Notes under the pieces: model-generated
What the model was told of the DNA's origin: nothing
The model's input: the letters and a program-made list of their open reading frames with translations, nothing else
The model's database searches: none
In this document: positions 28,060-37,072 of the stretch, in pieces
Numbering within the stretch: position 1 is the first letter of the stretch
Layout: each line of letters starts with the position of its first letter
Translations under genes and position numbers: made by a program
DNA from: Streptomyces sp. NBC_00178
GTDB lineage: Bacteria; Actinomycetota; Actinomycetes; Streptomycetales; Streptomycetaceae
DNA length: 64,000 nt
Direction: 5' to 3'
Assembly: GCF_036206005.1 (NCBI RefSeq)
Contig: NZ_CP108143.1
Location: 5,113,501-5,177,500 of the forward strand

Positions 28060-29307
28060 ATGAACGGGCAGCCGATATCGGGGGCAGGATCCGGCGCGGG
28101 CGGAGGACGGCGCGGGCGCGGGGCCCCCGTCCTCCTCCCGCTGGTACTGGGCGCGCTGCTGCTGGCCACCGCGTGCGGTGGGAACGGGAGCACCGGCACG
28201 GCCGACGGCAAGGGAGCGGGTGCCCGGGTGGACGACACCAGCGCCTCGCAGGCGGTGGTGACCATCGCGCCCAAGGACGGTGCCGACGACGTCGCGACCA
28301 GCGGTGCGCTGAAGGTCTCGGCCGCCCAGGGCAAGCTGAGCACGGTGAAGGTCGCCGGCCCCAAGGGCAAGGAGGTCGGCGGCAGGATAGCCGCCGACGG
28401 GCTGAGCTGGGTGCCGGACCGTCATCTGGCCGCCGCCACCAAGTACACGGTGCACGCGGTCGCCAAGGACGCCAAGGGCCGCCAGTCGGCGAAGGACACC
28501 ACCTTCACGACGCTGGTCCCGCAGAACACCTTCATCGGCCAGTACACCCCCGAGGACGGGTCGACCGTCGGCGTCGGGATGCCGGTGTCGATCCACTTCA
28601 CGCGGGGCATCACCGCCCCCGAGGCCGTCGAGAAGGCCATCAGCGTCACGGCGGAGCCGGCCGTGGCGGTCGAACCGCACTGGTTCGGCAACGACCGCCT
28701 CGACTTCCGCCCCGAGAAGTACTGGGCGGCGGGCACGAAGGTGACCGTGCGGCTCGACCTGGACGGCGTCGAGGGCCGGCCCGGGGTCTACGGCAAGCAG
28801 GCCAAGACGGTGGAGTTCACCATCGGCCGCAGCCAGGTCTCCACGGTCGACGCGCGCTCGCACCGGATGAAGGTGGTCCGGGACGGCAAGCAGATCAAGG
28901 ACATCCCGATCTCCGCGGGCGCCCCGGCGACGACCACGTACAACGGGCAGATGGTCATCAGCGAGAAGCTCAAGGTGACCCGGATGAACGGCGACACCGT
29001 CGGCTTCGGCGGTGAGTACGACATCAAGGACGTCCCGCACGCGATGCGCCTGTCGACCTCGGGCACCTTCATCCACGGCAACTACTGGGGAGGGTCGGGC
29101 ATCTTCGGCTCGACCAACACCAGTCACGGCTGTGTCGGGCTGCGGGACGTGCGCGGCGCGTGGGACAGCAAGACACCCGCCGCGTGGCTCTTCGACAACT
29201 CGCTGATCGGCGACGTCGTGATCGTGAAGAACTCCAAGGACAAGGTGATCCAGCCGGACAACGGCCTCAACGGCTGGAACATGGACTGGGCGGAGTGGAC
29301 CGGGTAA
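28060..29307 (+). CDS. L,D-transpeptidase lipoprotein (second of a tandem pair)
   Basis: A 415-residue paralogue of the preceding gene with the same order: signal and lipobox (LLLATACGG), Ig-like domains, then YkuD with HGNYW and SHGCVGLRD. Long blocks are identical between the two (TRMNGDTVGFGGEYDIKDVP), so they arose by duplication. The start is ATG 28060, with GAGGGGAG 9 bases upstream; a GTG 21 bases earlier is less likely. The linker after the lipobox is longer and Gly/Ala-rich. Role: 3-3 peptidoglycan cross-linking at the outer face of the membrane. Confidence 0.93.
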   Translation: MNGQPISGAGSGAGGGRRGRGAPVLLPLVLGALLLATACGGNGSTGTADGKGAGARVDDTSASQAVVTIAPKDGADDVATSGALKVSAAQGKLSTVKVAGPKGKEVGGRIAADGLSWVPDRHLAAATKYTVHAVAKDAKGRQSAKDTTFTTLVPQNTFIGQYTPEDGSTVGVGMPVSIHFTRGITAPEAVEKAISVTAEPAVAVEPHWFGNDRLDFRPEKYWAAGTKVTVRLDLDGVEGRPGVYGKQAKTVEFTIGRSQVSTVDARSHRMKVVRDGKQIKDIPISAGAPATTTYNGQMVISEKLKVTRMNGDTVGFGGEYDIKDVPHAMRLSTSGTFIHGNYWGGSGIFGSTNTSHGCVGLRDVRGAWDSKTPAAWLFDNSLIGDVVIVKNSKDKVIQPDNGLNGWNMDWAEWTG

Positions 29308-29329
29308 GTCCCCCGCGCGGCGGATGCGA

Positions 29330-29368
29330 AGCGGGCCCGGTGCTGTGACCAACGGCACCGGGTCCGCT
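29330..29368 (+). terminator. Terminator after the second L,D-transpeptidase
   Basis: A 14 bp stem with one G-U pair (29330-29343 with 29355-29368) and an 11-base loop lies 22 bases after the stop codon. Confidence 0.8.
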
Positions 29369-29383
29369 CGCGTTAGCGACGGT

Positions 29384-29396
29384 TAACCTGCTTCCC
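29384..29396 (+). promoter_or_regulatory. Leaderless-type -10 for the enoyl-CoA hydratase gene
   Basis: TAACCT lies exactly 7 bases before the ATG at 29397, and no ribosome binding site precedes that ATG. This is the usual geometry of a leaderless actinomycete transcript. No good -35 is visible, which is also common. Confidence 0.55.
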
Positions 29397-30164
29397 ATGA
29401 CCGTAACCCTTGAAGTGAGCGACAACGTCGGCACGATCCGGCTGGACCGCCCGCCGATGAACGCCCTGGACGTGGCCGTCCAGGACCGGCTGCGCGAGCT
29501 CGCGGAGGAGGCGGCCCGGCGCGACGACGTGCGGGCCGTCATCCTCTACGGCGGCGAGAAGGTGTTCGCCGCCGGAGCGGACATCAAGGAGATGCAGGCG
29601 ATGGACCACGCGGCCATGGTCGTGCGCTCCAGGGCCCTGCAGGAGTCCTTCACCGCCGTGGCGCGCATCCCCAAGCCCGTCGTCGCCGCGGTCACCGGCT
29701 ACGCCCTGGGCGGCGGCTGCGAGCTCGCGCTCTGCGCCGACTTCCGGATCGCCGCGGACAACGCCAAGCTCGGCCAGCCGGAGATCCTGCTCGGGCTGAT
29801 CCCCGGCGCCGGCGGTACGCAGCGACTGGCCCGGCTGGTGGGGCCCTCGCGGGCCAAGGACCTGATCTTCACCGGCCGTCAGGTGAGGGCCGAGGAGGCC
29901 CTGGCGATCGGTCTGGTGGACCGGGTGGTGCCCGCGGCCGAGGTCTACGAGCAGGCCAGGGCCTGGGCCGCCCGGCTGGCCCAGGGGCCCGCGCTGGCGC
30001 TGCGGGCCGCGAAGGAGTCCGTGGACGCGGGGCTGGAGACGGACATCGACACCGGCCTCACGATCGAGCGGAACTGGTTCGCCGGTCTGTTCGCCACGGA
30101 GGACCGGGAGCGGGGCATGCGCAGCTTCGTCGAGGAGGGGCCGGGCAAGGCCAAGTTCCTCTGA
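29397..30164 (+). CDS. Enoyl-CoA hydratase/isomerase (crotonase family)
   Basis: A 255-residue cytoplasmic enzyme likely to hydrate 2-enoyl-CoA in fatty-acid beta-oxidation. Crotonase signatures are present: the oxyanion-hole segment FAAGADIKEM, the second glycine-rich loop (GYALGGGCELALCADFRIAA), and the two catalytic glutamates in GGGCE and QPEILLGLIPGAGG. Start ATG 29397 appears leaderless. It sits alone between terminators. Exact chain-length or branched substrate preference is not readable from sequence. Confidence 0.92.
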   Translation: MTVTLEVSDNVGTIRLDRPPMNALDVAVQDRLRELAEEAARRDDVRAVILYGGEKVFAAGADIKEMQAMDHAAMVVRSRALQESFTAVARIPKPVVAAVTGYALGGGCELALCADFRIAADNAKLGQPEILLGLIPGAGGTQRLARLVGPSRAKDLIFTGRQVRAEEALAIGLVDRVVPAAEVYEQARAWAARLAQGPALALRAAKESVDAGLETDIDTGLTIERNWFAGLFATEDRERGMRSFVEEGPGKAKFL

Positions 30165-30217
30165 CCGAAAGTCAGTTGCGTACAGAGTGACGTGCGTTCA
30201 TCCGTGTGGGCGGATTA

Positions 30218-30248
30218 GCTGGACCTTAAGAGAGCCTTAAGGTCCAGC
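30218..30248. terminator. 13-bp hairpin after the enoyl-CoA hydratase gene
   Basis: Perfect arms GCTGGACCTTAAG/CTTAAGGTCCAGC (30218-30230 with 30236-30248) close on loop AGAGC, 53 bases after the stop. It is unusually AT-rich at the top for this genome. Most likely a terminator, but its position before the next gene leaves a regulatory role open. Confidence 0.65.
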
Positions 30249-30426
30249 GCTCCGGACGCCCGTGCAATTACCCCGCTCTCCCGCGTCCGCCCAGGTGGAA
30301 GTGGCTGCGGAGGCGTCCGTACTGCCTCTGGCATATGCCGGAGAACCAACCCGGAATGACTGGTTCCGGGAAAGGGATTCCGTCGGAACGGTCACGGAGA
30401 GCGTTCTGTGCGGCCATGATGGGGGC

Positions 30427-30930
30427 ATGGCGGGCTGGGAGGGTGTGGAGCAGCCGCGACCGCGCAGCAGTGCGACCGCGGCGCGCTGGACGGCTGCCGT
30501 CGATGACGAACAGGCGTTCAAGGCGCTGGAGTTGTTCGGGAATCCGACGGACGGTGAGGTGGTGCTGCCCTCCCGTCCGGAGTCCGCCGCGACCGCCCGG
30601 CGCATCACGTCGTGCGTGATGCAGCGTCAGTGGCAGCTTCCGCCGCAGACCGTCGAACACGGTGTGCTACTGGTCTCCGAGCTGGTGGGCAACGCGGTAC
30701 GGCATACCGGTGCGCGGGTTTTCGGGTTACGCATGCTCCGCCGCCGCGGCTGGGTCCGGATCGAGGTGCGCGACCCGTCGCGCGGCCTGCCGTGCCTGAT
30801 GCCCGTCCGTGAGATGGACGTGAGCGGGCGGGGGCTCTTCCTCGTGGACAAGCTCTCGGACCGCTGGGGTGTGGACCTCCTGCCGCGCGGGAAGACCACC
30901 TGGTTCGAGATGCGCACCGTCGACCGCTGA
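30427..30930 (+). CDS. RsbW-like ATP-binding protein (anti-sigma kinase fold)
   Basis: A 167-residue stand-alone HATPase_c_2 domain: N-box LVSELVGNAVRHTG, G1-like EVRDPSRGLP and G2 SGRGLFLVDKLSDRWGV. Streptomyces have dozens of such proteins; a few are proven anti-sigma kinases and most are unassigned. ATG 30427 matches the N-terminus I recall for close relatives (MAGWEGVEQPR); GTG 30262 would add 55 residues of poor composition. No sigma factor or anti-anti-sigma gene lies nearby. Confidence 0.85.
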   Translation: MAGWEGVEQPRPRSSATAARWTAAVDDEQAFKALELFGNPTDGEVVLPSRPESAATARRITSCVMQRQWQLPPQTVEHGVLLVSELVGNAVRHTGARVFGLRMLRRRGWVRIEVRDPSRGLPCLMPVREMDVSGRGLFLVDKLSDRWGVDLLPRGKTTWFEMRTVDR

Positions 30931-30934
30931 CACG

Positions 30935-30980
30935 CAGAAACCCCCGGGGCGGCCGGGGTGCGGCACGTCGGGGGCTTCTG
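30935..30980 (+). terminator. Terminator after the RsbW-like gene
   Basis: Arms at 30935-30946 (CAGAAACCCCCG) and 30969-30980 (CGGGGGCTTCTG) pair over 12 positions with one mismatch, starting 5 bases after the stop. Confidence 0.75.
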
Positions 30981-31308
30981 AGGGGGCCGTGGAATGGGGG
31001 GTGTGTCCACGGCCGCTCGCGGGACCTGGCTCGGGTCGGAGGAGGTCGTCCGTCCGACTATGGCAGACGGGCGACCCCGGGGCCAAAGAGGCAAAAAGGG
31101 CATTACGGCATAGAAGTGTATGTTTCGCTTCTGAATCACAGGTGTGTTCGGTCACTCGCCTGGTTTTCTTCACACTTTCGTCGCCTTCGGTGCGTGATTC
31201 ATCGATGACCTTCTGAAAGCGTCCAGCCGAACAATCCGTCGGTTCCGCCTTAACGTGTGGGTGTCTCGGGAAGATCAGCACCCGAACCGACCCGCGAGGT
31301 GGACGGCC
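30981..31308. other. Intergenic region with a lower-GC promoter stretch
   Basis: No gene is seen. Bases about 31090-31250 are clearly poorer in GC than the surroundings and probably contain the promoter for the deacetylase/propeller pair, for example around CTTAACGT at 31248-31255. A small inverted repeat AGAAG/CTTCT flanks 31120. Confidence 0.4.
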
Positions 31309-32112
31309 ATGGACGGTCGCAGGACACCGGTGCCCCGCCGCGACGCGCTGCGCGCCGCCTCCGCGGCACTCCTGGCGGGTACCACCGCCGCGGGATGTGC
31401 GCGGGAGACCCCCTCGCGGCCGGCCGCCACCTCGGACGGGCCCCGCGCCCGCCCGGCGGACAAGGCGCACGGCGCCGTGCGCCCGGCCGCCGCCCCGCGC
31501 CGCTTCCCCGGGCAGCCGGCCGAGATTGCCCACGGCCCCCGCGACCGCCCGCGCGTCGCCCTCACCTTCCACGGCCAGGGCGACCCCGTCCTCGCCCGCG
31601 CCGTCCTCGCCGAGGCCGAGCGGGCCGGGGCCCGGGTCACGGTCCTGGCCGTCGGCAGCTGGCTCGACGAGCACCCCGGCATGGCGCGGCGGATCCTCGA
31701 CGGCGGCCACGACCTCGGCAACCACACCCAGAGCCACCTCGACATCAACGCGATGGACGAGACCAGGGCCTACGCCGAGATCACCGGCTGCGCGCAGCGC
31801 CTGCGCAGGCTCACCGGCTCCATCGGCACCTGGTTCAGGCCCTCTCGCGCGCAGTGGGCGACCCCCCTGGTGCGGGACCTCGCCCGCCGGGCGGGATACC
31901 CGCACGTCCTGTCCTACGACGTGGACTCCCTCGACTTCACCTCGCCCGGAGTCCCGGCCGTCACCCGCAAGGTCGCCGGGGAACTCCGCAACGGTTCCGT
32001 GGTGAGCCTGCACTTCGGCTACCGCGACACCATCGCCGCCCTGCCCCTCCTCCTCACCGAAATCGACCGGCGCCAACTGCGCGCGGTGACGACCACGGAG
32101 CTGTTGACCTGA
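31309..32112 (+). CDS. NodB-fold (polysaccharide deacetylase-like) lipoprotein
   Basis: A 267-residue exported protein. The N-terminus PVPRRDALRAASAALLAG then TTAAGC looks like a twin-arginine signal with a lipobox. The NodB fold is recognisable: metal motif HTQSHLD, then FRPSRAQW, SYDVDSLDF and VSLHFG. Motif 1, normally TFDDG with the catalytic base, reads LTFHGQGD, so the usual Asp pair is missing. The protein may be catalytically altered, or may bind rather than deacetylate cell-wall glycan. The start is ATG 31309, 6 bases after GAGGTGG. It overlaps the next gene by one base. Confidence 0.88.
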   Translation: MDGRRTPVPRRDALRAASAALLAGTTAAGCARETPSRPAATSDGPRARPADKAHGAVRPAAAPRRFPGQPAEIAHGPRDRPRVALTFHGQGDPVLARAVLAEAERAGARVTVLAVGSWLDEHPGMARRILDGGHDLGNHTQSHLDINAMDETRAYAEITGCAQRLRRLTGSIGTWFRPSRAQWATPLVRDLARRAGYPHVLSYDVDSLDFTSPGVPAVTRKVAGELRNGSVVSLHFGYRDTIAALPLLLTEIDRRQLRAVTTTELLT

Positions 32113-33284
32113 TGCCTCCCTCCCCGCGTACCATCGCCGCCGCGGCCCTGCTGGTCGCCGCACTCGCCGCCTGCGCAGCCCCCTCCGACCATGCCCGGTC
32201 CGCCGCCCCGCGCACCGAGGCCGCCGCGCCGCCCGACAGGGCGGCGGCGCCTCCGGGGCTGCCCGGGATGCCGCCGGTGCTCGACCCCGCGGACGTCTAC
32301 GCGGCGGACCGGCCCGGGAAGCTCGCAGCGGCCGTCAAGGACTTCCCGTCCCGGGTGTACGTGCCCAACACGAACTCCAACACGGTCTCGGTGATCGACC
32401 CGGCGACGTACAAGGTGATCGAGACGATCCCCGTCGGCAACCAGCCCCAGCACGTCGTGCCGTCCTGGGACCTCAAGACGCTCTGGGTGAACAACGATCT
32501 GGGTGACAGCCTCACCGCCATCGACCCCGCGACCGGGAAGACCGGGAGGACGCTCGACGTCTCGGACCCGTACAACCTCTACTTCACGCCGAACGGCAAG
32601 TACGCCGTGGTCATGGCGTCCATGGACCGCGAACTGGTCTTCCGCGACCCGCACACGATGAAGACGGCCAAGGCGCTGCCGGTCGACTGCGCGGGCGTCA
32701 ACCACGCGGACTTCTCGGCGGACGGGCGGTACTTCATCGTCTCCTGCGAGTTCTCCGGGGACCTCCTCAAGGTCGACACGGAGAAGATGAAGATCGTCGG
32801 ACAGCAGAAGCTGCCCCGGCAGGGGGCCATGCCGCAGGACGTGAAGCTCTCCCCGGACGGGAAGACCTTCTACATCGCCGACATGATGTCGCACGGCATG
32901 TGGGTGCTCGACGGCAGGACGTTCGCCGTCCCGAAGCTGCTGCCGACGGGCAGGGGAGCCCACGGGCTCTACGTCAGCCGCGACTCGCGGGAGATGTACA
33001 TCACCAACCGCGGCGAGGGCTCCGTCTCGGTCTTCGACTTCGCGAAGAACGAGCTCACCAAGAAGTGGCACCTGCCCGGCGGGGGCAGCCCCGACATGGG
33101 CGGCGTCTCCGCGGACGGCAAGGTGCTCTGGCTCTCCGGACGCTACGACGCCGAGGTGTACGCCATCGACACCGCGAGCGGGAAGGAACTGGCCAGGATC
33201 CCGGTCGGCAGCGGGCCGCACGGACTGGCCGTCTACCCGCAGCCCGGCCGCTACTCGCTCGGCCACACCGGGGTCTTCCGCTGA
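32112..33284 (+). CDS. YVTN-type beta-propeller lipoprotein
   Basis: A 390-residue exported protein. Signal LLVAALAAC ends in a lipobox, then an Ala/Pro-rich linker leads to a seven-bladed propeller (about 75-385) with repeats such as VYVPNTNSNTVSVIDPATYK, MYITNRGEGSVSVFDF and YAIDTASGKELARIPVG. It should be anchored on the outer face of the membrane. Its ATG overlaps the deacetylase-like stop (TGATG), so the two are made together and may form a complex. Function unknown; propellers of this class bind ligands or partners and generally lack enzymatic residues. Confidence 0.9.
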   Translation: MPPSPRTIAAAALLVAALAACAAPSDHARSAAPRTEAAAPPDRAAAPPGLPGMPPVLDPADVYAADRPGKLAAAVKDFPSRVYVPNTNSNTVSVIDPATYKVIETIPVGNQPQHVVPSWDLKTLWVNNDLGDSLTAIDPATGKTGRTLDVSDPYNLYFTPNGKYAVVMASMDRELVFRDPHTMKTAKALPVDCAGVNHADFSADGRYFIVSCEFSGDLLKVDTEKMKIVGQQKLPRQGAMPQDVKLSPDGKTFYIADMMSHGMWVLDGRTFAVPKLLPTGRGAHGLYVSRDSREMYITNRGEGSVSVFDFAKNELTKKWHLPGGGSPDMGGVSADGKVLWLSGRYDAEVYAIDTASGKELARIPVGSGPHGLAVYPQPGRYSLGHTGVFR

Positions 33285-33363
33285 CGGCCGCCCCCGGGAC
33301 GGCCCGCCCCCGCTGCCGGATAATCTGAACTCCGTCAGCAACGCTTAACGAAGGGGCGGAACA

Positions 33364-33579
33364 GTGGCGGACATCGAGTCGGCACGCACGGCATTCGAGC
33401 GCTTCGACCAGAACAGCGACGGCAGCATCACGGCCGCCGAGTACAAGAGCGCCATGGCGCAGCTCGGTGACCCCTACGTCACCGAGACCGTGGCCCAGGC
33501 CGTCATCAACGCGCACGACACCAACGGTGACGGCGAGCTCACGTTCGACGAGTTCTGGGCCTCGCAGAACAAGGCCTGA
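33364..33579 (+). CDS. Small two-EF-hand calcium-binding protein
   Basis: A 71-residue protein with two canonical EF-hand loops: DQNSDGSITAAE (residues 15-26) and DTNGDGELTFDE (near 52-63). No signal peptide, so cytoplasmic. It resembles the small calmodulin-like Cab proteins of S. coelicolor that bind calcium and affect development; I recall the name from memory and do not assign a symbol. GTG 33364 follows AAGGGGCGG. A -10-like GATAAT lies at 33319-33324. Confidence 0.93.
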   Translation: MADIESARTAFERFDQNSDGSITAAEYKSAMAQLGDPYVTETVAQAVINAHDTNGDGELTFDEFWASQNKA

Positions 33580-33580
33580 C

Positions 33581-33612
33581 CGCACCGGACCGGCGGCTGC
33601 CGGTCCGGTGCG
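33581..33612. terminator. Bidirectional terminator (EF-hand / amidase)
   Basis: A perfect 14 bp stem (33581-33594 with 33599-33612) with loop GGCT fills the gap between convergent genes, beginning one base after the EF-hand stop. Confidence 0.88.
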
Positions 33613-33621
33613 GCGGCGGCG

Positions 33622-35910
33622 CTACTTGAGGTAGACCAGGCCGTCGGTGGTGAGGGTGGGCCGGCCCTTCGTGCCCACCACCACGACCCTGACCGTGTGC
33701 GCGGCGGAGGCGGACCAGGACTTCGTCCAGATCGCCTGCCGGTAGGCGGTGGTGGAGGACTTCAGGTCCACCGTCGCCGCCTTGACGCCGTCGACGTACA
33801 CGTACGCCTGTCCCGAGGTCGAGGCCCGGGACACCACCCAGGCGACCGAGCGGCCGGTGAAGGTCCACGTCAGCGAGGCGTTCCTGGTTCCGCTCGAGTA
33901 GGACCTGCCGCCGAGATAGCTCGACGACGACTTCGTGGTCCAGGTACCGCTCTTCTTCGCCGACGACTCCTGAAGGATCACCGGTGTGCCGACGACCGAG
34001 GACGCGCCGCCGTTGCCCGCACGGTCGTACGCGGTCATGCGCCATGTGGTGGCCGCACCCGACTTCGCCGTGTGCGACGCCGAGGTGACCGTCGGACCGT
34101 AGGTCCTGGCAAGGGGAGCGGTCAGGGCCACGTCCCTGAGCTGTACCGCGTCGGTGGCCTTCCACTTCAGGGTGACGGGGACGGCCGTCGTGTTCACCGT
34201 GCCGCCGCGCAGCGACAGGACGGGCTTCGTGGAGAACGCCGGAGCCGTCCGGTCGGCGATGACGGTGGCCGTCGCGGAGACCGAGGTCTTCCCCGACACG
34301 TGGGTGGCGCGTACCTGCACCGTGTGACTGCCCGCGGTCAGCGCCGCCTTGGCCGACGTGGCGGTGCCCGGGGCGGTGGCGGCGGGCTTGCCGTCCACCA
34401 GCAGCTCGTACTTCCCCACGAACACGGCGGGGGTGCTCGCCGACCAGCCGACGGTGATGTCGGCCTTCGCGTGGTACGCGGCGCCGGAAAGGACCCCGCC
34501 GGTCACGGACTTGACGGCCAGGCCGGCGACCGGGCCGGCCGCGTAGCCGCGGATCGTGGGCAGTTGAGCGTAGAGCCGGGTGCCGGGGCACTCGGTGTTG
34601 AAGCCGTCGCGGTGCCCGGAGATCCGGTCGAACGTGTAGGCCGTCTGCGCGGTGAACTTCCTTCCGCTGTAGCCGGTGCCGTCCGCACCCGCGGTCAGAG
34701 TGGTCGTCCCCGACGGGCTGACGCCGTACTGGCCGAGCTTCCAGGCAGCGACTCGGGCGACTGCCGCCGTCGCGGCGGTGGCCGCCGAGGAGTCGGTGTA
34801 CAGGCCGATGACGGCGATACCCGCGGTCTCGCGGTTGAATCCGTAGGTGTGCGCGCCCATCACGGCGCGGTCGGCACCGCCCTTGCGGCCTTCGAAGACC
34901 GTGCCGCACTTGTCGACCAGGAAGTTGTAGCCGAGGTCCTTCCAGCCGTTCGACCGGACGTGGAACGCGTGCAGACCGCGGACGATCGCCGCCGAGTCGG
35001 CGCAGGAGTAGTCGTTCGTCTGCGCGGTGTGGTGCACGAATACGGCCTTGACCGTGTCCATGTAGTCGGGTGACTCGTCGTTGAGCGTCTCGTCCGCGCT
35101 CCAGCCGGCCCGGGTGACGATCGGGGGCTTGGGCGCGGTCGACGGCAGGGGCGGCGGGAGCGTCGCGGTCGGTCCGGGGGTGGCCGAGGGTGACTGGGAC
35201 GAAGGGGAGGGGGCCGGCCCGGGGTCCGTACTCGTGGACGGGTCCACGGGGGCGCTCGGCTCGGGCGCCTGTGTCGTGGGGCCGGTGGTGGCGTCCTGCG
35301 ACGGGTCCACGCCGGAGGGGGAGGGGCTCGGTGACGACGGCTCGTCCGACGGGTCCGCCGACGGCTCGTCGGTGGAGTCGGCCGTGAAGGCTGCCGGCTC
35401 CGCCGTCCCGGACGGCCCGCCGGGATCGACGGTGTCCAGCCGCAGGCCGTCGGGGAGTCCCTCGGTCCGGCCCCTCCCGGCGGACACACGGACCTCCACA
35501 CCGTCGGAGGGGCCGACCCACCGGGGCTCGGTCGTGCCGCGGACCCCGGGGCGGCCGGCTTCCGTGGGCCCGTCGACCTCGGTGTCGACCGGCAGCCAGG
35601 AGGTCCAGTCGCCGGTCGACACCGACCGCGTGCGCGCCTGCACCGTTCCCGTCATCTCGGCCGACGGATCGGTCCAGGTGACGCCCAGCATGCTGAACCG
35701 CTTCGTGCCGTCCCGGCGCAGGGAGGCGCTCTCCCCGTCCGCCGAGACCTTCAGGGCGTCGTGGTGCACCTCGGTCCGCGCCGGGCCCGGCTTCGCTCCG
35801 GCGTCACCGGCCTCGCCCGACATGCCCGCCGTGCCCTGCACCACCAGCACGCCCGCCACGGCCGTTGCCGTGACGGCGGCCGTGGCCCATATTCTTCGCT
35901 TCGCTCGCAC
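33622..35910 (-). CDS. Secreted N-acetylmuramoyl-L-alanine amidase (PGRP domain)
   Basis: A 762-residue peptidoglycan hydrolase. After the signal (VRAKRRIWATAAVTATAVAG) come an N-terminal beta region (about 50-170), a Pro/Ser/Thr-rich linker of about 100 residues and a PGRP/Amidase_2 domain (about 265-430). Zinc ligands are expected in VFVHHTA, ISGHRDGF and TECPG. The last 320 residues are beta-rich repeats, probably wall-binding or Ig-like. GTG 35910 was chosen because the signal begins there and GGGGAAC lies upstream; the frame continues 27 codons further without signal character. Likely role: cleaving the stem peptide during growth or spore germination. Confidence 0.92.
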   Translation of the reverse strand: MRAKRRIWATAAVTATAVAGVLVVQGTAGMSGEAGDAGAKPGPARTEVHHDALKVSADGESASLRRDGTKRFSMLGVTWTDPSAEMTGTVQARTRSVSTGDWTSWLPVDTEVDGPTEAGRPGVRGTTEPRWVGPSDGVEVRVSAGRGRTEGLPDGLRLDTVDPGGPSGTAEPAAFTADSTDEPSADPSDEPSSPSPSPSGVDPSQDATTGPTTQAPEPSAPVDPSTSTDPGPAPSPSSQSPSATPGPTATLPPPLPSTAPKPPIVTRAGWSADETLNDESPDYMDTVKAVFVHHTAQTNDYSCADSAAIVRGLHAFHVRSNGWKDLGYNFLVDKCGTVFEGRKGGADRAVMGAHTYGFNRETAGIAVIGLYTDSSAATAATAAVARVAAWKLGQYGVSPSGTTTLTAGADGTGYSGRKFTAQTAYTFDRISGHRDGFNTECPGTRLYAQLPTIRGYAAGPVAGLAVKSVTGGVLSGAAYHAKADITVGWSASTPAVFVGKYELLVDGKPAATAPGTATSAKAALTAGSHTVQVRATHVSGKTSVSATATVIADRTAPAFSTKPVLSLRGGTVNTTAVPVTLKWKATDAVQLRDVALTAPLARTYGPTVTSASHTAKSGAATTWRMTAYDRAGNGGASSVVGTPVILQESSAKKSGTWTTKSSSSYLGGRSYSSGTRNASLTWTFTGRSVAWVVSRASTSGQAYVYVDGVKAATVDLKSSTTAYRQAIWTKSWSASAAHTVRVVVVGTKGRPTLTTDGLVYLK

Positions 35911-36064
35911 GTGGGTTCCCCGTTGATGAGTACGGAAGTGACGACCGGCTGCCCGCCGGTGCTGTGCATGATCCTCGCGCATCGGCCGCACACGGATCGG
36001 GCTCTACGGACTCGACCTCATCACGATGGCACCGGAGCTACGGTCCTTTCGGCCGGCCGGGCGG

Positions 36065-37072
36065 TCAGACGGTGAAGTGCGGCGACAGGGAGTCCTGCCA
36101 CTCGGCCCGCACGAGATCGGGGCGGGTGTAGCGCTCGGCGCGCGCCTGGTGGTCGAAGCTGCCCCGCACCAGGCGCCGGTGGCTCCGGGCGCAGGCCCGC
36201 AGCGCCGCGCGTACGGGGGCGGCGAGGCGTGCGGCGTCGGTCTCCGCGGCGAGTTCCTTCTCCGCGCGCTGTATCCGCTCGGCCATGCGCGACAGCTGGA
36301 TGCCCGCCTCGTTCACCGCCTCCTGGAGCGTGTAGCCCCGGTCCCGGCGCAGGAGCAGGACGGCGTTGTGCCCGTAACCGAGCACGGCCTCCTTCTCCAG
36401 CGAGCAGATGTCGTTGCAGAGCCCGGCGTGGTCGGCGACCGCGTTCCGCAGGGTGAGGTAGGACGGCAGGCCGCGCGCCGATTCCGGGAGGTCCGTCCCG
36501 GTGGCGATCTCCTGGAGGTCCAGGAAGGGCCGCACGGCCACGGAGTCGCGGCGGTGCTCCGTGAAGTCGGCCCGTGCGGGCTCCCTTCCGGCGGCCCGTT
36601 CGACGGCCTCGGCGTAGTACGTCCAGAGCCAGGAGGCGGTGTCCCGCCGGAACTGCCGGATCCAGCCCGGGGACCGGCCCCGGCAGGCGCGCTCCCGCAG
36701 GTCCCCGAGGGCGTACTCCATGGGGCTGCCCGGCCCGGAGCCGTCGAGGACGCCCACCAGCCCGGCGACCACCCGCTCGCACAGGCGGGGGTCACGGCCC
36801 GCGATTCCGTCGTCGAACTCGTCGTCGACCAGGAGCATCCAGAAGAGCCATTGGCAGAAGAGGTCGAGATGCTCCTGCGAGGCATCGGGGAAGACGAGCG
36901 AGGTCCAGAGTTCCGGCCGGGCCCGGAGCATCCTGCTCCGGGCGGCGGGGGAGAGCGCGAGGCCGTTCTCCGCCGCCCAGCGCCAGACGGCCTCACGGGT
37001 GAGCTCCATGCGCGGGTTGCAGCCCGCGCTCCTGAAGGGCATGTGGAGCGCAGGCAGGACGATCTTGCTCAT
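36065..37072 (-). CDS. Class I sesquiterpene cyclase (caryolan-1-ol synthase-like)
   Basis: A 335-residue terpene synthase cyclising, by family, farnesyl diphosphate. The metal-binding motif is D83-DEFDD (LLVDDEFDDG), and the NSE triad N220-S224-E228 (CNDICSLEKE) is complete. The C-terminal RY pair (ERYTRP) is present, so the enzyme should be active. Opening (LPALHMPFRSAGC) and overall match resemble the S. griseus (+)-caryolan-1-ol synthase as I remember it. The product assignment is tentative because single residues change terpene products. The start is ATG 37072 with AAGGGG upstream. No P450 or prenyltransferase is next to it. Confidence 0.92.
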   Translation of the reverse strand: MSKIVLPALHMPFRSAGCNPRMELTREAVWRWAAENGLALSPAARSRMLRARPELWTSLVFPDASQEHLDLFCQWLFWMLLVDDEFDDGIAGRDPRLCERVVAGLVGVLDGSGPGSPMEYALGDLRERACRGRSPGWIRQFRRDTASWLWTYYAEAVERAAGREPARADFTEHRRDSVAVRPFLDLQEIATGTDLPESARGLPSYLTLRNAVADHAGLCNDICSLEKEAVLGYGHNAVLLLRRDRGYTLQEAVNEAGIQLSRMAERIQRAEKELAAETDAARLAAPVRAALRACARSHRRLVRGSFDHQARAERYTRPDLVRAEWQDSLSPHFTV

